DNA of 64,000 nucleotides from Teredinibacter purpureus (GTDB taxonomy: Bacteria > Pseudomonadota > Gammaproteobacteria > Pseudomonadales > Cellvibrionaceae): assembly GCF_014217335.1 (NCBI RefSeq), contig NZ_CP060093.1:1-64000 (forward strand), given 5' to 3'. This document shows, piece after piece, positions 53,465 through 62,903 of this stretch (position 1 is its first letter; each line of letters opens with the position of its first letter). Made by a program: the position numbers and the translations under genes. The notes beneath the pieces are model-generated. The model saw only the letters and a program-made list of their open reading frames with translations. It was not told where the DNA came from and did no database searches.

Positions 53465-54420
53465 ACGAACATAGACTGCCTCCGGTGTTTCCATATTTAA
53501 ACATTTTCTAGGTCGTCGGTTAAGTTTCATTGCAATTTTATCGCAATCCTTTTGAGTTATGCTCTTCATTGATTCTCCTTTAGGTAAATATTGTCGTATG
53601 AGACCGTTGGTATTTTCGTTTAACCCTCTTTCCCATGAGTGGTAGGGGTTGGCAAAGTAAAATGTTGAGTTAGTGACGTCTTCAATTTTTTTGTATTGAT
53701 GAAACTCGGTACCGTTATCAGCGGTAATTGTTTTTACCTGATTAACCTGTTTTTTGATTAGCTGAATAACTTTTCGATTTAACTCGTCAGTCGTACGGTT
53801 CCTAATTTTGCCAATGATCGTGTATTTACTTTTTCGATCAACTAACGTGACAATTGAATGTTGATCGCGTGAACCATGAACGGTATCAATTTCGAAATTA
53901 CCGATTCGGCTCTTATTTTCTGCCCCTAGAGGTCGCTCAGAGATATGGGCCTTATTGACTAAAACGCCTCTAGAGTCAGGGCTTCTATATCTTTTTCGGC
54001 GTTTCTTGCTTGATTGACGTAAGTGCTTATAGAGATCCCCTGAATAAAACATGTTGTACCAAATATAGCGATAAATGGTCGAATGGCTGATCGATAATAT
54101 ATTGCACTTCTTAAGCCACAAGGAAACTTGTTCTGGGCTCCAATCGAGGCGTATTAAGGCGATGACCATCTGAAGCTCGGTATCATTGAATTGCCATTTA
54201 CGACGAGACTCCCTCCGTATTCGAGAGGTACGTTTTACTGCTCGCGCTGCGCAGTATTTACCGTCTGGGCGACGATTTCGTTTTAACTCTCTGGAGATCG
54301 TGCAAGGATCGCGGCCTAAGGCCCGTGCAATATAGGCTTGAGATTTACGTTGCTTTAAATAGGCCGCTATTTTAAAAGCATTAAATGCTGAAAAATATCG
54401 TTTCCCTGGTTTTTCGCCGG
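53462..54420 (-). pseudogene. IS30-family transposase without a start codon
   Basis: The frame is open to about 54420. It encodes the N-terminal HTH (FKIAAYLKQRKSQAYIARAL, CTISRELKRNRR), the region LIRLDWSPEQVSLWLKK and the DDE core: EIDTVHGSRDQH, TADNGTEFHQYKK and NPYHSWERGLNENTN. Every catalytic residue is present, but no ATG, GTG or TTG precedes the HTH; the first ATG is at 54169. The 5' end and the right IS end are therefore lost, with the breakpoint near 54415-54420. The ORF from 54169 (235 aa) would lack DNA binding. Confidence 0.85.
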
Positions 54421-54485
54421 TGAGCTTTCAATTTGGCAGTGGCTTCATAAATGACGATTATCAATCTCTTGGAAAAGAAGAGACT

Positions 54486-54965
54486 ATGTCTTTGTTAGCA
54501 AAACCAACTCATATTATTCGCGAAGGTCAGAACACATATACTCCTCTCTGGTCATGCTTCAATAGTTCAGCTCAGACCATATTGCAAGATTGGTATAGAT
54601 CTAAGGATTATGAGCTTTGTGAAAAATTACCTCAAGATGATGTAAGTACTCTTCATAAGTGGCTATTCAGTGAGGAATATGATTCGCCAAAAATTAGATT
54701 GCGGTCTTTATTGAAGGGCAAGATTAAGCATGTGACCCCTAGTGAACTTGCCGCTACGGGTTTCTATCTTTTTGACTCAGATTTTCTTGGGACACTTTCA
54801 TTTAATACCAAGATGTACAATACACCACAGCCAATCACTTTTACCAGACGATCCAAGTTGGCGAGCTGGGATATTGAATTTATACCTTTCACCGGCAAGG
54901 TGATATCAGTTACTACTCGGCTAAGGATTTCTAACTCTGGGTTGTATTTTCCCAATGATAGGTGA
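54486..54965 (+). CDS. Hypothetical protein, possibly ended early by TGA
   Basis: 159 aa from ATG 54486 with AAGAG upstream; the frame extends back to 54420 without a better start. After TGA 54963-54965 the same frame stays open for 29 codons (VNKRFHRMTLREHGPEVINI and on) to TAG 55053, 14 bp before the next ATG. A change of CGA to TGA would explain this. Beta-rich, soluble; not recognised. Confidence 0.5.
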   Translation: MSLLAKPTHIIREGQNTYTPLWSCFNSSAQTILQDWYRSKDYELCEKLPQDDVSTLHKWLFSEEYDSPKIRLRSLLKGKIKHVTPSELAATGFYLFDSDFLGTLSFNTKMYNTPQPITFTRRSKLASWDIEFIPFTGKVISVTTRLRISNSGLYFPNDR

Positions 54966-55069
54966 GTAAACAAGCGCTTCCACAGAATGACTCTCCGTGA
55001 GCATGGACCTGAAGTTATTAATATTGATCAATATTATGGCCTTAAAGGTCATTAGAGGATTGTTGGAAG

Positions 55070-55681
55070 ATGGCTATAAAAACTATATTGAATGACGTTG
55101 TTACCTCAGCAAAGAATAAAGTGGATGATGTAACTAATACGGTGGCTGGAGCTACTGAGGAATTATATATATCCGCCGAAACCAGGGTTCTCAATACTGT
55201 AGATTCCGGTTTAGCAACAGCTAAGAAGACATACACAGGGATAGTTGGAACGATACAGGCATTTACTTACGCCGGGATTGCTATTGCTTTTGTAGTGGCT
55301 CCAGTACCCACAGCAGTGGGCATGGCTATGCTTTGGTTAATGGAGTTATCAATAGATGCCGCAAAGAGTGACATCGATACTCAATTAGAAGAGTCACTGA
55401 AAAAAAGAGAATTTGATAGAGCTGTGGGGTTGTTAAAAAAGTATGGGAGAATACCGGCCACGGCAATAGTGGAGACCGAGTATGTTCGCCTTGAGATTGA
55501 TTCTGAGAATGGAACAGCAGACGGGATTATTAAAAAAGGTATATTTAAAAAACAGACCCTATCTACGCTCGATTCAGAAACAATCAATTCGATGATAAAC
55601 AGCTGTCCCAACAATGAATCCAAGGAAATTATCCAGGCATTCAAAGCATTCAAAGCAAAAGCAAAAGCTAAAAACAAGTGA
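55070..55681 (+). CDS. Hypothetical membrane-associated protein
   Basis: 203 aa, GGAAG directly before ATG. A helical N-terminal half resembles long coiled-coil or phasin-like sequence (VTSAKNKVDDVTNTVAG, ETRVLNTVDSGLATAKK), followed by one hydrophobic segment (FTYAGIAIAFVVAPVPTAVG) and a Lys/Ala-rich tail. Family not recognised. Confidence 0.6.
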   Translation: MAIKTILNDVVTSAKNKVDDVTNTVAGATEELYISAETRVLNTVDSGLATAKKTYTGIVGTIQAFTYAGIAIAFVVAPVPTAVGMAMLWLMELSIDAAKSDIDTQLEESLKKREFDRAVGLLKKYGRIPATAIVETEYVRLEIDSENGTADGIIKKGIFKKQTLSTLDSETINSMINSCPNNESKEIIQAFKAFKAKAKAKNK

Positions 55682-55864
55682 GAACGATTAATCTAGTTGG
55701 TGTCGGCGCGATAGGTCTCTTCCTTTTCGCAATGTTAATATAAACAATGTGGTGAGATCAATCACAGAAAACGGATACCCTAGATAAAAATTGGACATTG
55801 GAAATAGAAATCTGTTGTTTTTCTTCACGGGTGATCTGGCTTCAGTCCGCGGAGAAATAGCTAT

Positions 55865-56002
55865 ATGGTGTGCCCAAGTGTTGGCGTGCGAGTGACCCCA
55901 TCAATATACAAGGATGCTGTTGAATACCTTAGTGCAGCCGACCTCGTAATTCTTGGAGCCGCCGTTAGTGGGGCTACTGAACCTATCCCTTGTTCACCCT
56001 AA
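55865..56002 (+). CDS. 45-aa ORF, possibly a gene fragment
   Basis: Reads MVCPSVGVRVTPSIYKDAVE then LSAADLVILGAAVSG; GGAG lies ten bases before the ATG. The composition is protein-like but the ORF is short and unrecognised, and the rest of the 55682-56014 gap has no gene. Confidence 0.3.
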   Translation: MVCPSVGVRVTPSIYKDAVEYLSAADLVILGAAVSGATEPIPCSP

Positions 56003-56014
56003 AAGAGCTGCACT

Positions 56015-56983
56015 TTATTGCTCCCCATGTTTCGGCGTTTCGTTTGACAATGAAATAATAGGTTGTGCAGATGTATTGCCACACAAAACCACTAACAAAT
56101 TGGAAACCAGATTAGCTTTTTGGTTCTTGTCAAACTCAATACTAATATTCTTCTCTTTGCCTTGAGATTCGATATCTGAAATCGCATCAATTGCAACACC
56201 GGTTGCTCCTTTTACAATTTTCCTTCGAGCATTTAAAAAGGCATTTGCTTGCTGCACTTGAAGCATCTCACTGGCAATTTCTGGTGCATACGCCAAGTCA
56301 ATGATGTTAGCGCTAAGAACGATAACGCCTGCTTTTTCTAGCCGTTCCTGAGAGATTTGTTTGAGACGTTCGTTAATGATTTCGCTTGAAGTACGAAGGT
56401 ATACCACATCTGAAATTCCATCGTCATCGTTTAGATTGAACATTTCATCCACGCTATCATCGTCAACGCTTGAACCGTCATACGAATATTCAGATATTAT
56501 TTTACGAATAGAGTATGTGAAAACATCTTGAACATACTCAGTAACATGTTTATCAATATTGAATATTGCAGCTGACGGGTTTTTCACATACCATTCGCCT
56601 TGCATCGCGGCCATGATGGGATTTCCACTAAGATCGTTGATCTTGGATATTGGCGTTGGGGTAATAAAAGACCGAGTACTAACATTTCTTATTACATAAA
56701 AAGGATTTCTCCAGAGAAGACCCTCACCCCCAACAAAATTACCTACGGGCTTTCCAAAAAAAGTACCGACGCCAGCAATATTAGCTGGAAGTATATAGAA
56801 TCCTAAGCTGCCAAAAATAGCAGCCATGCCTAGAATTACGGTCCCCAAAAAGAACTTTAATGCGGTACAGATTATACAGAGGACAATAAGTCCTATGATA
56901 ATACCAAGTGCGCGCCAACCACTCTTGACTGTTACGTCGGCATAACTTCTAAAGTCAGAAGTTAGTTCAGATTTATGTGTCAT
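56015..56983 (-). CDS. SPFH/Band 7 (prohibitin-like) membrane protein
   Basis: 322 aa. Two N-terminal hydrophobic segments (ALGIIIGLIVLCIICTAL and TVILGMAAIFGSLGFYILP) anchor it. The SPFH domain runs at about 85-230 (GGEGLLWRNPFYVIRNVSTR, ISQERLEKAGVIVLSANIID), followed by the coiled segment with EIASEMLQVQQANAFLNARR and GATGVAIDAISDIE. SPFH proteins form membrane oligomers and scaffold or regulate proteases. The anchor is duplicated compared with the usual single one. GGAG precedes the ATG. Confidence 0.85.
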   Translation of the reverse strand: MTHKSELTSDFRSYADVTVKSGWRALGIIIGLIVLCIICTALKFFLGTVILGMAAIFGSLGFYILPANIAGVGTFFGKPVGNFVGGEGLLWRNPFYVIRNVSTRSFITPTPISKINDLSGNPIMAAMQGEWYVKNPSAAIFNIDKHVTEYVQDVFTYSIRKIISEYSYDGSSVDDDSVDEMFNLNDDDGISDVVYLRTSSEIINERLKQISQERLEKAGVIVLSANIIDLAYAPEIASEMLQVQQANAFLNARRKIVKGATGVAIDAISDIESQGKEKNISIEFDKNQKANLVSNLLVVLCGNTSAQPIISLSNETPKHGEQ

Positions 56984-57018
56984 AGTAAATCTCCAAATTA
57001 TTGCTTGATGATTATGTG

Positions 57019-57348
57019 TTAGTGCTTGGTAGCCGATCTCTGAGTTATGGAAACGTGGTCTTGGCTCGGAACAATTGAGCTATGAATGTGTTTGCCGGAT
57101 TCCAAGACGCTTTTTGCTTCGGCAGATAATTCCATAAGAGCAGACTGGTATCTATTCAGCCTTTCTTGCATTGACTCTAGAGTTTCCCTCCCGTTTGTAT
57201 ACTGCCTATTTCCTAGACCGAGTAAATGAATATTCGCTAGTTTGCTGACAATGACAGATACATCATCGTGTGATTCGTTTTTAAGCTTCGATGGCTTAAT
57301 GCCATGTTGATCTAGCAGGGTCGAGTCAATCATTATATTTAGTCTCAT
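57019..57348 (-). CDS. Hypothetical protein next to the SPFH gene
   Basis: 109 aa, helical, upstream of the SPFH gene by 35 bp and in the same direction. Its start is uncertain (ATG 57348 or 57333). From memory, SPFH genes on plasmids often have a small partner at this place, possibly a regulator, but no motif is visible here. Confidence 0.5.
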   Translation of the reverse strand: MRLNIMIDSTLLDQHGIKPSKLKNESHDDVSVIVSKLANIHLLGLGNRQYTNGRETLESMQERLNRYQSALMELSAEAKSVLESGKHIHSSIVPSQDHVSITQRSATKH

Positions 57349-57471
57349 CGTAATTCAAGGTATTAACCAACTATGCCTACCCACATTTAAGTAGGCTAAT
57401 GGCATCTCTACTTTTTGAATATTTTTGTCGGCAATAACCGATATCAACACAGATAGTGCGGTTTGCGGCAA

Positions 57472-57729
57472 TTACGAGCCTTTTCTTATAGACTTTATTT
57501 CTTGGGTCAATAAGAACTCTTTAATCTGGCCTTTAAGCCAGAAAGTTGTAATTGTTATTATGGCCACGTTATAAATAATGTCCCTGTATGGTTCAAGGTG
57601 ACTGTTCAGCCAATTGGTTTGAAATATCACTATAAGCTTCGGTGCGGCCATAGTTGCTGCAACAATAAGCGAAAGTAAAACCGATCCAATAATTAGAACA
57701 GCCCACGCTCTTATTTCTATTTGCTTCAT
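57472..57729 (-). CDS. Small membrane protein
   Basis: 85 aa, AGGAGG before the ATG. Two hydrophobic helices (AWAVLIIGSVLLSLIVAATM and DIIYNVAIITITTFWLKG) and a basic end. It starts 28 bp after the AddB-like gene and is transcribed in the same direction. Confidence 0.6.
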   Translation of the reverse strand: MKQIEIRAWAVLIIGSVLLSLIVAATMAAPKLIVIFQTNWLNSHLEPYRDIIYNVAIITITTFWLKGQIKEFLLTQEIKSIRKGS

Positions 57730-57757
57730 TTGAATGTCCTCCTGAGGGATATTCTAT

Positions 57758-60397
57758 TTATATGCGACAAAGGGTTGAGAGGTGACAGTTGACACACGTA
57801 TTCTTGTTTTTCGGTGAGACGGTAGCCACGCCATCAATAAACTCTTTAGCAAGGCTCTCCAGGCTAACTTTCCATTGTGTTTTTATAGCATCCCAGGTGT
57901 GGGGTAAGTCTACTTTCAGGGCGTCAGCTGGTATGACTCCAGCAGAGACATCTCCGTTTTCAGAAATGCCTTTAATGGAGGACTCACCACGGCGCACCAA
58001 ACCAAAAGCTACTCCCGTGTTGGGTTTATCATCGGTGATAGCGTAAAGAGGGATCTGCGGGGCGTCTGGGCGTTCGCCGGCCCAATTCGATATGGCCGCT
58101 CTACCAGTTTTATAGTCGATGTGAAATCGCTTCCCATCTATTTCGTCAACCCTATCTCTTCTAACTGTAATTGGAAGTCCGCCGACAGAGGTTTTGATTC
58201 TTGATTCACACTCAGAAACAATAAATGGAGCTCGCTTTTTCTCAACTACAAGCCATTCTGTTATAACATGATACAAGCGCTGTTTTTCGATGGAAATAAG
58301 GCGGTCTCCGAGATCCTTTCGTTTTCCTTTTAACCAAAAAACCGAAAAGTCTATTGCTTCGTTCACAAGGAGGTCTTGTTCCTCAGGGCTTAAATTGTGA
58401 AGGTTCTCCTGGGAAATTAGCTTTTTCCAAAGGAATTCTAACGTGTGGTGTATCAGGTCGCCTCGTTCAAGATGATTCAACCCGAGCGATATAGATGGCA
58501 TCTCCGAAGATTTTAAGCGATATTTTGCAAAAGAGCTGAACGGACAACCGGCTTGCGCCGTGAAGATCCCGGTACCACCTTTTACTTCGCTTAAGTCAGC
58601 AATCGGGATTTGACCGTCTTGTATTGGATAGAATTCTGCCGCGCCTAAGAGTAACTGACCATAGTCATCGACAGAGGCAAGAGGTAGGCCGTCCATAGTG
58701 ACGGTCTTGAATTCATGTATTAGGCTGCTATAACGTAGTTCTTTGTCATTATCCCACTCCGCATAGCTCATAATGACTTCTCTGCCGCCCGATATTAGCC
58801 GGTCTAATATCTGCTTGCTAAAGGCCAACTCTCTCTCTCCGGAAGAATGGGGCATCCCTAATGACTTTTGCGAAGAAATAGGTATGAAGGGGTTTGGTTT
58901 TGGTGCCTGAGGCCAAATGTCATCATTTAGATCCATTACCCACACGTAATCAAAATTTAAGCCAGCCGCCTCGAGAATACCAAGTATCTGTATTGGTGAG
59001 TCTGCAGTCTCAGGTTGGAAGACAGTTCGGCCAATGCATTGGCGTAAGAGACTTAACGCTTTATTTCTGCTGCATTCGGTATGAACTAAATCGAGCTTAG
59101 ATAACAGATCAAGCTGGTCATGCCAATGAGTTAGGGCTTGGTATTCCTCCGAATCCAGATTTCGATTACCTGGCCACCCAAGCGTTTCAAGTGCCTTTCC
59201 AAAATGGAAAGCCCATTGGGATGGCTTTTGCTTATGGGGTGCATTGACCGTATGTATAAGGAAGTTTCCAATATGTTTGGCAAATTCTGCAGGGCAGCTC
59301 CCTGTCTGTAAGAGCCCGTCTAGGTTCAAGGTGCCTGAGTGACCATTTTTTAGCTTCAGATCAAACTTGGTTCTGGTTACCAATTCAGCTTCCGAGCTTC
59401 CAATATATGGCGAACGAAGCAAAGCAGATATCGATGACAGTGAGGCGTTAGCTTTACCTAGGCTAAGGAAATCGAGAGCATCTTTAATGAGTGGTACCCC
59501 GCTTAATGGGACACCGGCAGAAAAGTTAAAGGGTAGGGTGTACCTGGGTGTTTGAGGTAGAAGGTATTGAGGTTCAAACACTCGGGCAAACGCTTCCTCC
59601 ATTTCCCCCCTGTGATCGGAAAGCTCAGGGCAAACAATTGCGACTGTTGCATTTTCGTCTAATTCAAGAGCGGCCTTGGCCCAACGAGCGGCAAGGGTAT
59701 ACTGATCCGCACGTTCTTTGACTGGAACCTTACACAGGTTGTCAGGAGTGGCGCGGCTATCGATCGTTGTTATTACCGCGCCAATGTTTTGAATGGCATT
59801 AAATAGCGATTCAAACAACGGCGGTATCTCGTCAAAGGAAAATAGAACGGTCTGAGGGGGGATTGGAATATGCCCGTCTTGAATGGCTTTGATGATAAGT
59901 TTAGTTCGCCCTTCTGGAGTAACCCAGTGACGCCTCTCAATCATCATCAATGCTTCGGATTGCCATCGTCTAAATGACTCCGTCTCTAAAGTCTGCCCAT
60001 CCAAGAAGTCGTAATTCTCAATATCCCACATATCCATAGTGCGTTGAGCGCTGATGGCCGGAGCGGTTAAAGAACTTGGGTTGATAACATCCATTTGGTG
60101 GGTGGAATCGTTAGATATAATCAAAGACCATAAGGCGTGTAGCTGGTTCTGATCCACAAGGACTTTACTGGCGGCGGGGGTGTATCCCTGATCTTGAAGC
60201 TCACACCACTGATCGGTGAGCCATGAGTCTAAGGCGTATGCCTGAGGAGATCGCCATGAAGACATCCCCTTTTCTTGCTGTGCCATACCGTAGGCTTTAC
60301 TGAACTTTCGCTGCAGTCTCAGGTTAGGGGTGAGCACTAATACCTCTGATGCATCTATAGAATCAAAAAGTGTCAAATCAATAAGGTTTTTAGCCAT
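57758..60397 (-). CDS. AddB-like PD-(D/E)XK nuclease (probable DNA repair protein family)
   Basis: 879 aa from ATG 60397 (GGAG seven bases upstream). It begins LTPNLRLQRKFSKAYG, keeps FSFDEIPPLF and other decayed SF1-like features, and ends with a nuclease domain: first cysteine in AGCPFSSFAKYRL, RGDLIHHTLEFLW, VDEIDGKRFHIDYKTG with the Asp-Lys pair, and the cysteine cluster CVNCHLSTLC that completes a 4Fe-4S nail as in AddB. It matches the gammaproteobacterial type of AddB-like repair proteins. With 48652-52098 it would form a two-subunit end-resection machine. Confidence 0.9.
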   Translation of the reverse strand: MAKNLIDLTLFDSIDASEVLVLTPNLRLQRKFSKAYGMAQQEKGMSSWRSPQAYALDSWLTDQWCELQDQGYTPAASKVLVDQNQLHALWSLIISNDSTHQMDVINPSSLTAPAISAQRTMDMWDIENYDFLDGQTLETESFRRWQSEALMMIERRHWVTPEGRTKLIIKAIQDGHIPIPPQTVLFSFDEIPPLFESLFNAIQNIGAVITTIDSRATPDNLCKVPVKERADQYTLAARWAKAALELDENATVAIVCPELSDHRGEMEEAFARVFEPQYLLPQTPRYTLPFNFSAGVPLSGVPLIKDALDFLSLGKANASLSSISALLRSPYIGSSEAELVTRTKFDLKLKNGHSGTLNLDGLLQTGSCPAEFAKHIGNFLIHTVNAPHKQKPSQWAFHFGKALETLGWPGNRNLDSEEYQALTHWHDQLDLLSKLDLVHTECSRNKALSLLRQCIGRTVFQPETADSPIQILGILEAAGLNFDYVWVMDLNDDIWPQAPKPNPFIPISSQKSLGMPHSSGERELAFSKQILDRLISGGREVIMSYAEWDNDKELRYSSLIHEFKTVTMDGLPLASVDDYGQLLLGAAEFYPIQDGQIPIADLSEVKGGTGIFTAQAGCPFSSFAKYRLKSSEMPSISLGLNHLERGDLIHHTLEFLWKKLISQENLHNLSPEEQDLLVNEAIDFSVFWLKGKRKDLGDRLISIEKQRLYHVITEWLVVEKKRAPFIVSECESRIKTSVGGLPITVRRDRVDEIDGKRFHIDYKTGRAAISNWAGERPDAPQIPLYAITDDKPNTGVAFGLVRRGESSIKGISENGDVSAGVIPADALKVDLPHTWDAIKTQWKVSLESLAKEFIDGVATVSPKNKNTCVNCHLSTLCRI

Positions 60398-60569
60398 GAA
60401 CATTCTCCAAAATAAGGGATTTACTTCATTGAGATCGAACGTAGCTCTAGTAAATAACCGGTGCAAATTTGGTGGAAAATGAAAAACTGCACTTTTCAGA
60501 AGTTTTTACTCGGAGAGCGGTATTGATGATGCTTATACTGCCGTAAACCGCATGAATAGAGGGGCTGAA

Positions 60570-61787
60570 GTGAATAAAATTGGATCTTTAGAAGGGCTAA
60601 GGGGCTTAGCAGCACTTGTAGTAGTTAACGAGCATCTATTGAAGCTATTTTTTGTGATGGCTTTTTCCGATTCGGCCATGCGGAATGGGGGTGTACTCGG
60701 TAGTCTTTCATTCCCCCCAATGAACCTATTTCACAATGGAGCATGGGCCGTGTGCGTGTTCTTCGTTCTATCTGGTTATGTTCTAAGTCAATCTTTTTTC
60801 TCAAAAAAACGAGGAGAGTATAAAGAAATAGTAGGCAAGGTGGTGGCGAGGTATTTTCGGTTAGCAGTACCTATAACCGGGAGTTTGCTGCTCGTGTGGA
60901 TAGTCATGTCCATTAACGGAATATACTTCGGAGAGGTTTTGGGCATCACTCACTCCAACGAAGTCGATCAATATGCTTCTTTACCTTTATTGTCAGATTT
61001 GTTTAAGCAAGGCTTCGGTAGCGCTCTATTCTTGAATGATTATGCGTACAACCCACCCCTCTGGACGATGAGCGTAGAAATGATTGCATCGATTGGAATA
61101 TTTATCATTCACATGGTGTTTCTTTCATTTGTAAATCATAAGCATGCTTTTCTTGTAAGGTTAGCAATGTACCTCGGGCTCGTGACCATTTTGTTCCCCA
61201 CTATGTACACAGGCTTTATCCTTGGGATGCTTATATGTGATTGCAAGAACAATAAGCGAGCTGACACGTTTCTAGCTAAGTACGCGAAAATATGGGCGCC
61301 TTTAGCAATTTGCACTGGGATTTTTTTGTGTGGATATATGATTCGGGGCCTATACACAAATCCATATAGTATTGTGACCTTTAATGAGTTTAACCCTTAC
61401 CATGAATATTTATACAACACATGGGGTGCATTCTTCCTTGTTTTTGGAATCTCTTACTCAAAACAAATAAGCAAGTTACTTAGTGGGTCGTATCTAATAG
61501 CCCTTGGGAAGATCTCTTTCCCCTTGTATCTTACCCACTACATTGTTATAAGCAGTTTTACATCGTATGTTTATCTGGCCCTGCCTATTGACAGTCATTA
61601 TTATAAGGCTGTAATTGCAATTGCATTATCTCTACCAGCTATGTTTGTTGTAGCGTACGTATTTGAGAAATTAATTAACGAACCAACAGTCGTTTATTCG
61701 AGAAAAATTACAAGTCGTTTTAGATCTACCTTTGCATCGAGCCCAGAAAAAAAAGATGTTTTAATGCAACCAGGACTAAATGGATGA
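60570..61787 (+). CDS. Acyltransferase 3 family membrane protein
   Basis: 405 aa from GTG 60570 (AGAGGGG seven bases upstream; an ATG at 60552 lacks a site). The start IGSLEGLRGLAALVVVNEHL has the conserved Arg and catalytic-type His of the acyltransferase-3 family. About ten hydrophobic helices follow, including CVFFVLSGYVLSQSFF and WTMSVEMIASIGIFI. Such enzymes acylate sugars of surface polysaccharides or lipids. The stop overlaps the M41 start by 4 bp (ATGA), so the two are coupled. Substrate unknown. Confidence 0.9.
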   Translation: MNKIGSLEGLRGLAALVVVNEHLLKLFFVMAFSDSAMRNGGVLGSLSFPPMNLFHNGAWAVCVFFVLSGYVLSQSFFSKKRGEYKEIVGKVVARYFRLAVPITGSLLLVWIVMSINGIYFGEVLGITHSNEVDQYASLPLLSDLFKQGFGSALFLNDYAYNPPLWTMSVEMIASIGIFIIHMVFLSFVNHKHAFLVRLAMYLGLVTILFPTMYTGFILGMLICDCKNNKRADTFLAKYAKIWAPLAICTGIFLCGYMIRGLYTNPYSIVTFNEFNPYHEYLYNTWGAFFLVFGISYSKQISKLLSGSYLIALGKISFPLYLTHYIVISSFTSYVYLALPIDSHYYKAVIAIALSLPAMFVVAYVFEKLINEPTVVYSRKITSRFRSTFASSPEKKDVLMQPGLNG

Positions 61788-62653
61788 GAGAGATGTTGAT
61801 CAGACAATCTTGGCTGAAAAATATTATGGTAACTTTGGCGGAAGTACTTCCAAGAGGGGTATCAACATGCATGTTTCTATTTGGTGCGGTATTCATTACA
61901 GCTGCTTTAGGCGACGAACAGTTTAATAAGCACATCCTAGCGGTTACCAGCCCACATACCGAGATACTGCTTAAATCATTTAATACCGCATTTATTCTAT
62001 CGATACTATATTGGTTTTCGGTAAATATTATCAGTGCTTTATATGGGCGCCAATGTACGCGGTCGCTTGATGATGGAATGCCGATGGCTGCAGCGTGTCT
62101 ATCCTCTCCTCGAGAAAAAAAACCATTAACAGAAGAACGAGTTTCGAGAGTTGCTTATCATGAGGCCGGCCACCTTCTAGCCACTCGGTATTTCAACAGA
62201 AAACCTAATAAGCTGTCGGCACAGGTTAAGGTGTTTGAAGAACCTACTTTAGGTAGTGTTAGTTATGAATTCGACGATGATTTCATCTGTACAATACATG
62301 CTCATGAAGCGGCAATGAAGGTTTCGTTAGCCGGGGCATTAGCTGAAGAAATTACCTATGGAGATTGCCAGGTTGGTACTCAAACAGATAATCAAAGATG
62401 GGAGAGGCAAGCGAGAAATATGCTATCAGCATTTGTTAGTGATTATCATTGGTTTCATAGTGTCACGAATGAATATGAGGCTCGTGTAAATTCAAATACG
62501 TTGGTTGAAATTAAAAAAAGCATAACGGCCGAGGTCAGTGAAATGCTCGCCGAGAATAAAAATCTTTTAGATGAGGCGGCAAAATACCTTGAAGTGAATG
62601 GTGAATCCGACGGCGATGCACTCCATGACTTTGTGGCGCGAGTCGATATTTGA
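61784..62653 (+). CDS. Free-standing M41 (FtsH-type) zinc metallopeptidase
   Basis: 289 aa with two N-terminal membrane segments at about 27-42 and 65-88 (ILLKSFNTAFILSILYWFSV). YHEAGHLLATRYF (HEAGH 126-130) and SLAGALAEEITYGDCQVG with TQTDNQRW form the FtsH peptidase zinc site; the Asp is the third ligand. There is no AAA ATPase domain, so it differs from FtsH and must act alone or with another ATPase. It is coupled to an acyltransferase gene, suggesting regulated turnover of membrane or surface proteins. Confidence 0.85.
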   Translation: MREMLIRQSWLKNIMVTLAEVLPRGVSTCMFLFGAVFITAALGDEQFNKHILAVTSPHTEILLKSFNTAFILSILYWFSVNIISALYGRQCTRSLDDGMPMAAACLSSPREKKPLTEERVSRVAYHEAGHLLATRYFNRKPNKLSAQVKVFEEPTLGSVSYEFDDDFICTIHAHEAAMKVSLAGALAEEITYGDCQVGTQTDNQRWERQARNMLSAFVSDYHWFHSVTNEYEARVNSNTLVEIKKSITAEVSEMLAENKNLLDEAAKYLEVNGESDGDALHDFVARVDI

Positions 62654-62903
62654 TTGAAAGAAACGTGATTAATCTCTTCTTGAAGGTGCAGCGAATGCAA
62701 GTGACTTTACCTATGAGTAATTTCTCGAGCAAGATTAATAAGTAGGGAAGTGTATTTGTGGAGTTATATTTGAGTAATCTTGAAGTCTGGATATCACAGC
62801 CATTCTATTGGTCTACATGATTGTGAAAGTATGGCTTTTGAGGGTGCCAAAACAGCGTCTTTCAATAAGTAGGAAAGTCATTACATTAAATATCGATGAA
62901 AAT

